Shown: piece by piece, positions 46,116 to 54,675 of the stretch
Numbering within the stretch: position 1 is the first letter of the stretch
Layout of the letters: the number at the start of each line of letters is the position of its first letter
The notes under the pieces: model-generated
The model's input: the letters and a program-made list of their open reading frames with translations, nothing else
Told to the model about the DNA's origin: nothing
Database searches by the model: none
Assembly: GCF_016908935.1 (NCBI RefSeq)
Contig: NZ_JAFBEV010000010.1
Span: 1-64,000 of the forward strand
Length of the DNA: 64,000 nucleotides
Source of the DNA: Sporolactobacillus spathodeae
GTDB taxonomy: Bacteria; Bacillota; Bacilli; Bacillales; Sporolactobacillaceae
Direction of reading: 5' to 3'
Translations under genes and position numbers: made by a program

Positions 46116-47222
46116 TTAGAGAAGGTCGCCGCCATGTTTCTCTTCATCAAAATGATCATCCATTTGATCAACTGCTTTTTTCAGCTCGTCATTTGTTAAA
46201 TGCGTATAGATCATCGTTGTTTGAATGGATGAATGGCCAAGTTGACGTCGTAATTTTGGAATATCATTATTTTCCGCTTGGTAGCGTGTGGCAAATGAAT
46301 GGCGCAGTTTATGGACAGATAAAGATGGTTTACCGAACGCCGTCGCGTATTTTTTGACAAGATTTTCAATTGCGCGTGGGCTGAGACGCCGCGTCGTGTC
46401 TCTCGGTCCCATCGCGTCAGAAACAAAAAGTGCCTTGTTCGTCGCAGGAATTTGATATTTTTTGGCGCGAACGGATAAATAATCTTCAAGATCGAGGCTG
46501 GCTTGCTCGCTGAAGAAGACATACTGCTCTTTGTTCCCTTTGCGAAGAACGCGCGCCATTCGCTTGCTCAAATCGATATCTGACAAATCAAGACCGACTA
46601 CTTCAGAAAGTCGCAGCCCGGATCCAAGAATTAACGAAACAATCGCAGTATCTCGGATTGCATTTTGCTCATGAAAATTTAAGAGCTTTTTGTTATTTTT
46701 TACAGTTTCACGATAATCATTGGCTACAAACTGCCGGAATTGTTCATATTCATCATTCCAGAGGATTTTCCCGGCCATTTTCTGAGCAACGGTTTCTTGA
46801 TCCTCTTTAATTTTATTAAAGGCAATCTTAGCCATCACATTGCGAACGATATATGGCTTCAGATCGTCCGTTTCAGCCACATTTTGCAAATAATTGAACA
46901 AAGATTTCAAAGAAGACAATTTGCGATTGATTGTAAACTTGTCGTTTTGCAGACGGAATTGTAGATAGGAGAGAAAATTTTCAACCGTCTGAGGGGTAAG
47001 CTTTTCTAAGCAATCGAGTGGTATGTCCGTTCGTTTTCCTTGATAGAAGCCTTCACTGAGCAACCAATTAAAGAAAATGAGATAGTCATGGCAATAATTC
47101 AGCAGCGATCTTGGTGACATCACACGCATTTTCTTATTGACGTACTCGGTGACATACCATGGGAGTAGTGCTGTTTTTTCATCAATACGATCATAAAGGT
47201 GAGGGGTACGTTCATCAGCCAT
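46116..47222 (-). CDS. xerS: tyrosine recombinase, XerS-like
   Basis: A 368-residue site-specific recombinase. The N-terminal SAM-like domain has LPWYVTEYVNKKM and LNYCHDYLIFFNWLL. The catalytic domain has Arg in SGLRLSEV, His-x-x-Arg in HKLRHSFATRY, the second His in LGHSSIQTT and Tyr in MIYTHLT. The N-terminal layout and NRKLSSLKSLFNYLQN block resemble streptococcal XerS, the single-recombinase dimer resolvase, more than XerC/XerD. ATG 47222 follows ACTGGAGAC. A role in chromosome dimer resolution or as an extra integrase cannot be separated here. I did not identify a dif-like site with confidence. Confidence 0.8.
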   Translation of the reverse strand: MADERTPHLYDRIDEKTALLPWYVTEYVNKKMRVMSPRSLLNYCHDYLIFFNWLLSEGFYQGKRTDIPLDCLEKLTPQTVENFLSYLQFRLQNDKFTINRKLSSLKSLFNYLQNVAETDDLKPYIVRNVMAKIAFNKIKEDQETVAQKMAGKILWNDEYEQFRQFVANDYRETVKNNKKLLNFHEQNAIRDTAIVSLILGSGLRLSEVVGLDLSDIDLSKRMARVLRKGNKEQYVFFSEQASLDLEDYLSVRAKKYQIPATNKALFVSDAMGPRDTTRRLSPRAIENLVKKYATAFGKPSLSVHKLRHSFATRYQAENNDIPKLRRQLGHSSIQTTMIYTHLTNDELKKAVDQMDDHFDEEKHGGDLL

Positions 47223-47312
47223 AATAAAGTCTCCAGTCCTTAATTGTCCGTTAAGCAAGTATAAAATTTCAGAAGAATTAAGTATAAGATAAACTAAGTT
47301 TCAGCCGTCATT

Positions 47313-47352
47313 CAAAAGACTTGGCTTCGTCAAGTTTTTCTAAAGAAAATAT
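47313..47352 (+). repeat. tail copy of the dispersed repeat
   Basis: AAAAGACTTGGCTTCGTCAAG and TTTTTCTAAAGAAAATATG resemble the segments at 437 and 17530. It lies upstream of the xerS-like gene. Confidence 0.4.
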
Positions 47353-47423
47353 GTAAATGACAAGTCAATCGTAGCATGCAGGAAAAGAGCAGTCAATATT
47401 TTACGCAGTAATGTCAATAAATA

Positions 47424-47448
47424 ATAAAAGCCTCCAATTTAATGGAGA
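47424..47448 (-). terminator. terminator of the peroxiredoxin-like gene
   Basis: On the minus strand CTCCATTAAATTGGAGG forms a short stem followed by CTTTTATTATTT. Confidence 0.5.
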
Positions 47449-47450
47449 CA

Positions 47451-48101
47451 TTATTTGTGCAGATTTTTAATAACCGTTAGTATCTCTGCCGGATCAGTAC
47501 GTTCTTTATAATCCGAGCTGACATGAGCGAAAGCAATGATTCCATTTTGATCAAGTACATAAGTCGCTGGCTTAGGCAACTCCCATTTTTCATTGCCATT
47601 ACTTAGTTCGAGATCAAATCCTGACTGTTTATACAATTCGATCAGGTAGTCCTGAAGTTTGAATACCAATTGATATTGATTGGCCACTTTACCATCTTTG
47701 TCACTGAGTACGGCAAATTCAAGATTATTCTTTTCCTGTGTGGATAAAGATGCATCAGGTGTTTGAGGACTGATCGCAATCAATTGGGCACCAAGTTCCT
47801 GGATCTTGGGAAGGGCGCGTTGATAGGCTCTGAGTTCTAAATTGCAATAGGGACACCATCCGCCACGATAGAAATCGATGATGATCGGTCCCTTGGCAAG
47901 TTCCTGTGAAAGAGTGACGCGCTTCCCGGTAGCGTCAAGGAGAGAAAAATCAGGAGCTAAATCGCCAACTTTAAGGCCTTGCGCAACATGGGATTCCTCA
48001 AGTTCATAAATGGATTGCGCGTATAGGCGCTGCTTTTCCGGAGATGCTTTTTTCTTAAATGTAGCTTTGTATGCTTCGATATCGTCTATCAATGATGTCA
48101 T
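47451..48101 (-). CDS. AhpC/TSA-family peroxiredoxin-like protein
   Basis: A 216-residue thioredoxin-fold protein. The peroxidatic site region is FYRGGWCPYCNLELRAYQR, with two cysteines spaced CxxC rather than the single Cys of most peroxiredoxins. LKVGDLAPDFSLLDATGKRV is the strand before it. The C-terminus has PATYVLDQNGIIAFAHVSSDYKER. ATG 48101 lies 10 nt from GGAGG; a TTG nearer to it is too close. It may reduce peroxides or be a thiol oxidoreductase. It is divergent from the SRPBCC gene. Confidence 0.85.
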   Translation of the reverse strand: MTSLIDDIEAYKATFKKKASPEKQRLYAQSIYELEESHVAQGLKVGDLAPDFSLLDATGKRVTLSQELAKGPIIIDFYRGGWCPYCNLELRAYQRALPKIQELGAQLIAISPQTPDASLSTQEKNNLEFAVLSDKDGKVANQYQLVFKLQDYLIELYKQSGFDLELSNGNEKWELPKPATYVLDQNGIIAFAHVSSDYKERTDPAEILTVIKNLHK

Positions 48102-48246
48102 GTTTGACAAACCTCCAAATCCAAAAGGGATATTTCTTTGTTTTTTATTTTATTAAAGCCCCGATAGTTTTGCAAAACATATTGACTCAATATTAAAAAG
48201 CTAGATAATAAAAACATGATTCTATTAAATTGTGGAGTGATTTGCT

Positions 48247-48678
48247 ATGGCATTCGCAGAATATTCCGTATTAATCCGGAAACCCGTTCATGATGTTTAT
48301 GAATTTATATTAAATGGTGAGAATAATAAACTTTGGCGACCATCCGTCACTGCGGTAAGCAAAGTGACAGCGGGGGAGATAAGAGTCGGCACCCAATTTT
48401 CGCAAATGATGAAAGGGCCTTTTGGAAAAAGCATCAGTGGTGATTACGAGATAATAAGCAGTGATCTAGATAAAGCAATCGCCTTCAAGGTCATTTCCGG
48501 GCCAGCAAGACCTACAGGAAATTACGTTCTTGAAGAGAACGGTGAAGAAACAAAAGTCACATTTACTTTATCCTACACACCAACAGGGTTTGCTAAACTC
48601 ATGGATCCGATGATTAACAAACAGATGCAGCAAGAGACGGCAATGCTGATCAATATTAAAAATTATTTTGAAAATTAA
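48247..48678 (+). CDS. SRPBCC-domain protein
   Basis: A 143-residue START-like protein with N-terminal EYSVLIRKPVHDVYEFILNG, typical of the polyketide cyclase/SRPBCC fold that makes a hydrophobic pocket. It ends with a long helix (LMDPMINKQMQQETAMLINI). No catalytic residue can be named. It is divergent from the peroxiredoxin-like gene and separated by about 400 bp from the transposon. Function unknown. Confidence 0.75.
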   Translation: MAFAEYSVLIRKPVHDVYEFILNGENNKLWRPSVTAVSKVTAGEIRVGTQFSQMMKGPFGKSISGDYEIISSDLDKAIAFKVISGPARPTGNYVLEENGEETKVTFTLSYTPTGFAKLMDPMINKQMQQETAMLINIKNYFEN

Positions 48679-49016
48679 CTTCAAAGAAAGCAGAGAAAAA
48701 ACGGGATTGAAAAGTGCAATAAAGTTTTACGCAGTGTTCAGAGTCCTTGATCACGTTGACCAGAGAATCTTCTAATGAAAATTGCAAAACGATACATGAC
48801 ATAGAGCTGGTCAATTTGAACCTTTTTATAAAGTGGAGAATCTGTATTTGTTGAACGATAAATAAATCATCGTAAATTTCTATTTTCGTTCCGTCAAACG
48901 CTGGGGAAAATGAATTGGTGTTGAAAAACAGATTTTTAGTGGGATTGGATCAATCAAGTAAAAAACAGCCAGTTAGAAGCACCTAACAAAAATATCTTGA
49001 GTTTACTTCGTCAAAA
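48679..49016. other. intergenic stretch left of the transposon
   Basis: AT-rich spacer between the SRPBCC gene and the transposon target. I see no ORF with a ribosome site, no RNA gene and no strong hairpin. Confidence 0.4.
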
Positions 49017-49080
49017 TTATATTTTACGTAGTAAATATTCGGCAAGAAATTCTTCACCCCATCGTTGCAACCTTTCATTT
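49017..49080 (-). pseudogene. 3' end of the reading frame split by the transposon
   Basis: On the minus strand this codes the C-terminal part ERLQRWGEEFLAEYLLRKI up to TAA (49017–49019). Its 5' part is at 58412–58490 on the other side of the element. Joining both across one copy of CATTT gives a continuous frame of 45 codons. The protein family is not recognised. Confidence 0.5.
49076..49080. repeat. left target site duplication CATTT
   Basis: CATTT abuts the TGT end of the element. The same five bases follow the other end at 58412–58416. Five base pairs is the duplication made by Tn7-type transposition. Confidence 0.85.
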
Positions 49081-49266
49081 TGTCTGGCGACACAAACTTG
49101 GGGACTGTTTTGACACAAACCTGGGGACTATATAAAAATTTAATGATTTGCGACACAAATCTGGTGACTGTTTGGTAAAATATTCAAGTTATTTTCTTCT
49201 AATGCGACACAAACCTGGGGACTGAATTACAATATCTGGTAAATTGTCGACACAAACCTGGGGACT
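49081..49266 (+). repeat. left transposon end with five TnsB-type sites
   Basis: The unit CGACACAAACCTGGGGACT or a close variant occurs at 49088–49106, 49112–49129 (lacking the first C), 49151–49169 (two changes), 49205–49223 and 49248–49266, all in the same orientation. The last site ends 6 bp from the tniQ stop codon. Arrays of this kind at Tn7 ends bind TnsB; binding here is inferred. Confidence 0.85.
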
Positions 49267-49271
49267 CTCTG

Positions 49272-50801
49272 TTATTCTTCGGCATAAAGTTTTTGGATCC
49301 CCCTTTCTAATGGGTTTATATATCGTTCGTATTCTCTTTTATGATTGTGAATTGGACATGTTTTCGAACTAATATCACTGACATGATATAGCCGTCTTAT
49401 AAAAACCATTTTCTTTTTTCCCTCTTTTGGGACCAATGCTAAATAAAAAGGTGTACCTCTGTTAATTAGCGGTTTATGGAATAATTCTGTTGAGACTTTA
49501 TTCTTCCAGTATAAAAATCGTCCGATTAATAAATCGCTTGACATATGAAATAATAACCAGTTCAAAATTTCCTTATCTTCAATTTCTGAAAAATCCTTCA
49601 ACCTGAAATTATTAAATGTATCATCAATATAAATTGAAATGACACCACCAAAATAAAAAGAAAAGTTATCATGATCGTTATATCTGATTTTCAGAGTCGA
49701 ACCATTACCCCACCCTGATTCTACTTCCCACAATTCATTAATTTGTTCTGCCTCTTTTCTCCAGAGTAAATAGGCGAATGCGTCCGGGCACACGTCCCCT
49801 CCATGTGCTGCATTTTGAAAAATTTTTATACATTTCTTATGATCCTTAAGTAATTTCTTTCTGATAAATCGTGCTACCGACTTGTAGATGGCTTTGGAAA
49901 GATCATATACATACTTCTGATGATCATAACTTTTTTGTAATTTTAAATACTTTGCATTGTGCTTTCTGATCTTTTTATCTAAATTAGTAACATTCGATGT
50001 GGTAAAGATAAACCCTTTACTTTTCATTTGATTGTTTGATTCTTTATCATCGTTATTGTGAGTATGCTGAAATAATATAAGAGCCTTTCTTAATTCCGAG
50101 TGATTTTCATTTTTATCATGATCACTCAAAAAGGGATAATAGAGATAATTATCGTTAATAGTTTCTCTATCAAAATTGATCCAATCAGTATATAAATTTT
50201 TACTTGAATAATTATTACTCCAGGTCATAATAAATGTAAATGTGTTGTTTTGGGTTAACGGATGTTTACATTTGCAACAGAATGGATCATTACTTTGGGA
50301 TAGTTCATAGCGTGTCTTGGCATGACATTGTCTACATGTGTTTTCTAAGCTCACGCCGTGAAAGACACATTTGTCAAAGAGTTTTATTTGATGAAAAAAA
50401 CTGTGGTATCCTGTTTCGATACAGATAGGACAGAAAGTTAGATTTTCTCTAAAGTACTTCTCTCTGTGAGCTATTGGGTTTAAGATTGGTTGCAGTAGTT
50501 GATTAATCATTTTATCGTAGTATTCACATAAATCTAGACCTAAAACTTTTTTGGTTTTCTCACCATCAAAACACGAAAAAGAAATTAGGTTTCGGTAAGA
50601 CTTTACAGTGGGATTAATGTTTCTTTTTTTTCGTAGATCCTTGTTTGCAAAAAAACGAATAACTTCGATAGTTTCAAGCTTATTTGCATACCGAAATTTT
50701 TCAAGTATTCCCCAAATTGATTCATAAGGCTGTATCCATTCATTTTTCCATGTAACACTTGATACATTTTCTTTTTCCATAGCTAAATGTCCTTCCTTCA
50801 A
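49272..50801 (-). CDS. tniQ: TniQ/TnsD-family target-selection protein
   Basis: A 509-residue protein that should bind the target DNA and recruit TnsC. The zinc-finger core is at residues about 115–180: CPICIETGYHSFFHQIKLFD, CVFHG, CRQCHAKTRYEL and CCKCKHPL, giving several Cys/His metal ligands as in TniQ. A long basic C-terminal part follows, so the length is close to Tn7 TnsD (about 508) rather than the short TniQ of CRISPR-associated elements. ATG overlaps the tnsC stop by 4 bp (ATGA). Its size predicts site-specific targeting, perhaps to the reading frame it interrupts. Confidence 0.85.
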   Translation of the reverse strand: MKEGHLAMEKENVSSVTWKNEWIQPYESIWGILEKFRYANKLETIEVIRFFANKDLRKKRNINPTVKSYRNLISFSCFDGEKTKKVLGLDLCEYYDKMINQLLQPILNPIAHREKYFRENLTFCPICIETGYHSFFHQIKLFDKCVFHGVSLENTCRQCHAKTRYELSQSNDPFCCKCKHPLTQNNTFTFIMTWSNNYSSKNLYTDWINFDRETINDNYLYYPFLSDHDKNENHSELRKALILFQHTHNNDDKESNNQMKSKGFIFTTSNVTNLDKKIRKHNAKYLKLQKSYDHQKYVYDLSKAIYKSVARFIRKKLLKDHKKCIKIFQNAAHGGDVCPDAFAYLLWRKEAEQINELWEVESGWGNGSTLKIRYNDHDNFSFYFGGVISIYIDDTFNNFRLKDFSEIEDKEILNWLLFHMSSDLLIGRFLYWKNKVSTELFHKPLINRGTPFYLALVPKEGKKKMVFIRRLYHVSDISSKTCPIHNHKREYERYINPLERGIQKLYAEE

Positions 50802-51790
50802 TTCATTTCTGAATAAGTCTCTGAATTTATATACCCAGAGAATTCAATAGCGTTCTTTATTTCTTCTTTCGTGAGTGCATCAACATTAACTCCATCAAAA
50901 CCATACTGGGTAAGAATGAACTCTACTGTTGTAGTTAGATATTGCATAGGTATTTCAAATTTACCGGGAATATTTGCTTTACGACGCATCTCTTGAAAGG
51001 TCTCATAAACTAAATCAGCATAAGTGGCTAGACGGAATCCTTCAGCATATAATTTTGGAAAGAAAAATTGTGTAAATGAGCAATCGCTCCCTTCCGGATA
51101 CGATGATTCATCATCATAGCCAACGAGACAAGTTGTGATATCGTCTACTGTGCAAACTCCTTTAAAAGGGTATTCATGCACCATAAACCGTCCGATAATT
51201 TGTGCTCGTTTCATAGCAATGAAAGCACTTTTTTGATTTATTAACTCTTTTTGTCCTACAAGGATGACGGTTAATTGGACATTGGCTCGATCAAGTTCAT
51301 TATGAATATCCATTAACCATTTATAATGCATTTCGTGGAGTTCTTGAGCGTCATCCATTATCACAATTACTCTATTTTCTTTTGAGGAAAGTCCACGCTC
51401 GATAAGAAACATGGATAAACGTCCCCGTTTGACATTTGCTTTCCCATTTGCAAAAAATTCGTGTCCTACATCTCTCAACATATCTTCAAAGAAGACTGAT
51501 TCATTTGGGGTTTTGTAGTGGCGACAATTTATTATAAAAATTGGTAAATCTTCGCCATATTCTTCGGGTAGTTGACTCAATAAAAATTTTAAAGCCCTTG
51601 TTTTTCCTATCCTTGGACGCCCATAAATGATGCCTCCGGGCGTTCGACAATCAATCCATCTTGATATCGTATTGTACAAGTTACTAATTTCATTTGTTGC
51701 TAGAAGATATCTTCCCGTATAAACCGGGTGTGACTTAGGTGGTATAAAAGGTCTGTTAGCAGGTGTTTGATGATTTCCTTGCCTTAACAT
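50798..51790 (-). CDS. tnsC: TnsC/TniB AAA+ transposition regulator
   Basis: A 330-residue AAA+ ATPase that links the target protein to the transposase. Walker A is GRPRIGKT at residues 57–64, Walker B is VIVIMDD at 141–147, and a sensor-type asparagine/threonine region follows (LTVILVGQKEL). It is shorter than Tn7 TnsC (about 555) and closer to TniB-like sizes. It lies 18 bp after tnsB and overlaps tniQ by 4 bp. Confidence 0.9.
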   Translation of the reverse strand: MLRQGNHQTPANRPFIPPKSHPVYTGRYLLATNEISNLYNTISRWIDCRTPGGIIYGRPRIGKTRALKFLLSQLPEEYGEDLPIFIINCRHYKTPNESVFFEDMLRDVGHEFFANGKANVKRGRLSMFLIERGLSSKENRVIVIMDDAQELHEMHYKWLMDIHNELDRANVQLTVILVGQKELINQKSAFIAMKRAQIIGRFMVHEYPFKGVCTVDDITTCLVGYDDESSYPEGSDCSFTQFFFPKLYAEGFRLATYADLVYETFQEMRRKANIPGKFEIPMQYLTTTVEFILTQYGFDGVNVDALTKEEIKNAIEFSGYINSETYSEMN

Positions 51791-51808
51791 ACTGCCACCT
51801 CCTCCATA

Positions 51809-53782
51809 TCAATAAGTTATCGTCTTTTTAAATATTCTTTTGATCGGATTTTGTGACTTTCTAGAATCATTCATATTCTCTTTACCCTTACTTTCAGCTT
51901 TTTTATTCGTTAATTCTTCATCAACATACTGTGTTTTAGTTTTATTACCTTTTTTGGAACTCTCTTGATTTCTTTCTTTATTAAGCATTGACAAGCTGTT
52001 TCTAGTCTTTTTACTTTTTCTTGATTTATCAGCTAAATATTTATAGAACACATCAATTGGATCTTCGTTGTTGGTAAAATGAATTAATTTTTTGTTCTTT
52101 AGTTGATTAATTGCTTTACGAACTTTGAGCGAATGTTTCTGAATAGACCACTTACCTGTAGCATATAAGTAACCCAAGGAACTACCATCTGGTAAGAATG
52201 CTTGAATGACACGTAAATCGTCTATATTTATTAATAGTGTCAATTTAGTTCCGATTAGTTGAGGACTTCGTTCAATAATTTCATTACGGTAGATAACGTT
52301 TTCATACTGAATGTGAGGTCGTCTACCAGATGAAACATTTCCAGATATTTTTCTAACATCTTTCTTCGAGAAAAATATTACATTATTTCTTTCGTTTTCA
52401 GTCAGTTTTCTCAATATTGATCCGTTGCTCAAATTTACTTTTAAGGCTTCAAGCGGAGACAGATTATTTAACCCCGAATGCGGTGTTCCATTGTAAGTTG
52501 CAATTATTAACTCTGTTAGTTCTTCAATCTCTTGCTCTGTTATTTCATACTTGATTGCATTTTTTTCTGCATCAATTCTTTTTGGATCTTGCGGATTACT
52601 TCCTGTTGTATTTGGTAACCTATGATAAAAGTTTTCTTCCAGTGTACCAAAAAAGCGTTCAATAATAGCTCTTCGTTCTGGTGTATCTACAGGTCCAGCA
52701 TTAATTGAGCATTTAACAATGTGCTCTAGTCTATCCTGAACAATGGCTGCTAAATTTGATTTACCATTATCAAACAAAAATTCATCCCATAAAGCCCATT
52801 GAGTGTCCTCTATCGCTTGGGAATGAAATCCCCCATTGTCAGGATACCTAAAACCAGGAATAGTGAAATTAAAAAGCTCCTTAGGCACAACTGCATTCCT
52901 GATACACTTTAATACGTCCGCAGATGAATATTCGGTATTTAAGCAGATATGATATCCGAGGACAAGCCGAGTAGCTTCGTCAATAATAGTCAATAGCCAG
53001 ATTCGATTCATGATATCAGTTACTTCATGACCGTCAGGTGTTTTAAACTTGATAGCAAGAAGCAAATCAATTCGATGTCCATCAAATTGTACACGTTGGA
53101 AGGGCTCAGTTATTGCAGGCGTGTTTTTCTCACCTATCCCAGTATGAATTGCTGTCTTAAATGCCGCTTTGCTCTGTCGTTTTGCTGCTTTAGCAAAATG
53201 ATTAAGATCGACCCTTTTTAAATATCGCTCAAGCGATCTTTTGGCACGATCTTTTGTAGTAAATGGATATTCATTAAAATTAATTTTTTCCGCTTTACAC
53301 GCTTCAATAAATTTTCGATGAATATTCTTTTTGCGTATTATTGGCTCATGGAGTGCTTTATTCCCTTGTTTTAAGTATAAATTATCAATCGTATCTTTTA
53401 TTTTGGGGTATTCTTCGAGCAAAAGTGTAAATGCTCCTGTAGCCTTTTTCATATGGTCCGAGGGAAGCTCTTCACGTGTATATGTTTTTATATTCTTATA
53501 AGGAATTAATGCTCGATAACCAAAGACATTGCCATATTCATCAAGCGTGAGGCAGCGATCAATGAAATTGTATAGGTCTTTCTTTTTCATTCCTGTTTGT
53601 CTTTCAATTTCTGGTATGGATAGGAGCGTATTAAAGTATAAATCGATACCTTTTTTTCTTTGTAGAAAGATAGGACGATCACTCTCATTTAAGTTAGTAA
53701 TTTCGATTACTGACCAGTTTGCCGTGTATAGTTGCTCATCCGTCAGATGAGTATATTGACTGATCTTATGTCTATGCACCAT
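51809..53782 (-). CDS. tnsB: TnsB-type DDE transposase
   Basis: A 657-residue transposase of the Mu/Tn7 TnsB group that joins the 3' ends to target DNA. The catalytic triad is likely Asp234 (VQFDGHRID), Asp338 (FDNGKS) and Glu375 (RRAIIERFFGTLE). The N-terminal 200 residues hold helix-turn-helix segments for end binding, and the C-terminal 60 residues are highly basic (KSRKSKKTRN), probably contacting TnsC. Its start overlaps the tnsA stop by 11 bp. Confidence 0.93.
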   Translation of the reverse strand: MVHRHKISQYTHLTDEQLYTANWSVIEITNLNESDRPIFLQRKKGIDLYFNTLLSIPEIERQTGMKKKDLYNFIDRCLTLDEYGNVFGYRALIPYKNIKTYTREELPSDHMKKATGAFTLLLEEYPKIKDTIDNLYLKQGNKALHEPIIRKKNIHRKFIEACKAEKINFNEYPFTTKDRAKRSLERYLKRVDLNHFAKAAKRQSKAAFKTAIHTGIGEKNTPAITEPFQRVQFDGHRIDLLLAIKFKTPDGHEVTDIMNRIWLLTIIDEATRLVLGYHICLNTEYSSADVLKCIRNAVVPKELFNFTIPGFRYPDNGGFHSQAIEDTQWALWDEFLFDNGKSNLAAIVQDRLEHIVKCSINAGPVDTPERRAIIERFFGTLEENFYHRLPNTTGSNPQDPKRIDAEKNAIKYEITEQEIEELTELIIATYNGTPHSGLNNLSPLEALKVNLSNGSILRKLTENERNNVIFFSKKDVRKISGNVSSGRRPHIQYENVIYRNEIIERSPQLIGTKLTLLINIDDLRVIQAFLPDGSSLGYLYATGKWSIQKHSLKVRKAINQLKNKKLIHFTNNEDPIDVFYKYLADKSRKSKKTRNSLSMLNKERNQESSKKGNKTKTQYVDEELTNKKAESKGKENMNDSRKSQNPIKRIFKKTITY

Positions 53783-54446
53783 CTATCCATACCTCCATTT
53801 TTCTGTTAATTGTCTGGATAGCAATATTTGACTGTACCTTTCCCGAATAAATCAAATACATGAGAGCAACCATAATGTCATCTTGAGATTCATTTTTCAA
53901 ATGAAAAATCTGTTCTAATGTTCTTCTTTCGCCTTTAATTGCTTGGATAATGTCTAGTGTCAGTGCGTTCAGATCAGCAGGATTAAATTGCCTGACAAAA
54001 GAAATTATTTTACGGTAATTATTCAGCAGAATACGACTTTCTCTGATTTTATCCTCTGAAATAACAAAATGACTCATGTTATTTCGTTTCGCCCACTTTT
54101 TCTGAATCTCTATTTGTCTCATTGTTTGTAAATATTTAGGATGTTCTTCTAATAAGAAATTCAAATATTTAATTTCAATAATTGCTTCCTCTTTATTTTC
54201 ATATAGAACCCACATATCAGGAATTGAATGGAATTGTTCACCATGAATTGTCTCTTCAATGATTAATGGTTGTTCGCAGAACCGTATAATCTTTGGGTCG
54301 CATTCAACTGAAAGCCAATGGTCATATTCTAGATCACTGAACAATTCAATTGTTCGTTTCATTTTATGACTATATCCTGTCCAATAATTATTGCCGTATT
54401 TCGAACTTCTTTTCATATGAATCGGATTATTATACACAGGAGTCAC
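53772..54446 (-). CDS. tnsA: TnsA-type endonuclease
   Basis: A 224-residue restriction-endonuclease-fold protein that cuts the 5' ends of the element. The likely active-site set is Glu40 (SDLEYDHWL), Asp77 (SIPDMWV) and Glu91-x-Lys93 (IIEIKY). The C-terminal part is a winged-helix domain that should contact TnsC. With TnsA present, transposition should be cut-and-paste, unlike elements without TnsA. It is the first gene of the tns operon and its start is at 54446. Confidence 0.88.
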   Translation of the reverse strand: MTPVYNNPIHMKRSSKYGNNYWTGYSHKMKRTIELFSDLEYDHWLSVECDPKIIRFCEQPLIIEETIHGEQFHSIPDMWVLYENKEEAIIEIKYLNFLLEEHPKYLQTMRQIEIQKKWAKRNNMSHFVISEDKIRESRILLNNYRKIISFVRQFNPADLNALTLDIIQAIKGERRTLEQIFHLKNESQDDIMVALMYLIYSGKVQSNIAIQTINRKMEVWIDGA

Positions 54447-54568
54447 CTAGGCAGAGAAATTTTATTTTGTAAGTATTCTTCAACGCAGTTTAAGAGTCCT
54501 TTATACAGCAACACTTCGTATTAGGTACTTTATATATTACTGATTTAATTTGACTTATTAGACTCAAT

Positions 54569-54622
54569 AAAGAAAAAGCTAGTTAAGTTATTCCATAATT
54601 AAGTAATAACTAAACCAGCTTT
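54569..54622 (-). terminator. terminator of cadA (minus strand)
   Basis: AAAGCTAGTTAAGTTATT (54575–54592) can pair with AATAACTAAACCAGCTTT (54605–54622) with two mismatches. On the minus strand TTCTTT follows. It separates the cargo operon from tnsA. Confidence 0.65.
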
Positions 54623-54675
54623 GTATATCTTTTCATCAAAGTGCAACTTACAGGATATAGTAGCACATTTTAGCA

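Noticed and set aside
47290-47380. dif-like site upstream of the xerS-like gene
   Set aside because: The candidate sequence is part of the dispersed repeat tail also found at 437 and 17530, and it lacks clear recombinase arms.
49088-49266. Regularly repeated 18–19-bp units, at first like a CRISPR array
   Set aside because: Spacing varies from 5 to 36 bp, the units differ, no cas gene is near, and the same units occur inverted at 58274–58404. They are transposon end sites.
49272-54446. CRISPR-associated transposon (CAST)
   Set aside because: There is no cas gene or CRISPR array in or near the element, and TniQ is of TnsD length.
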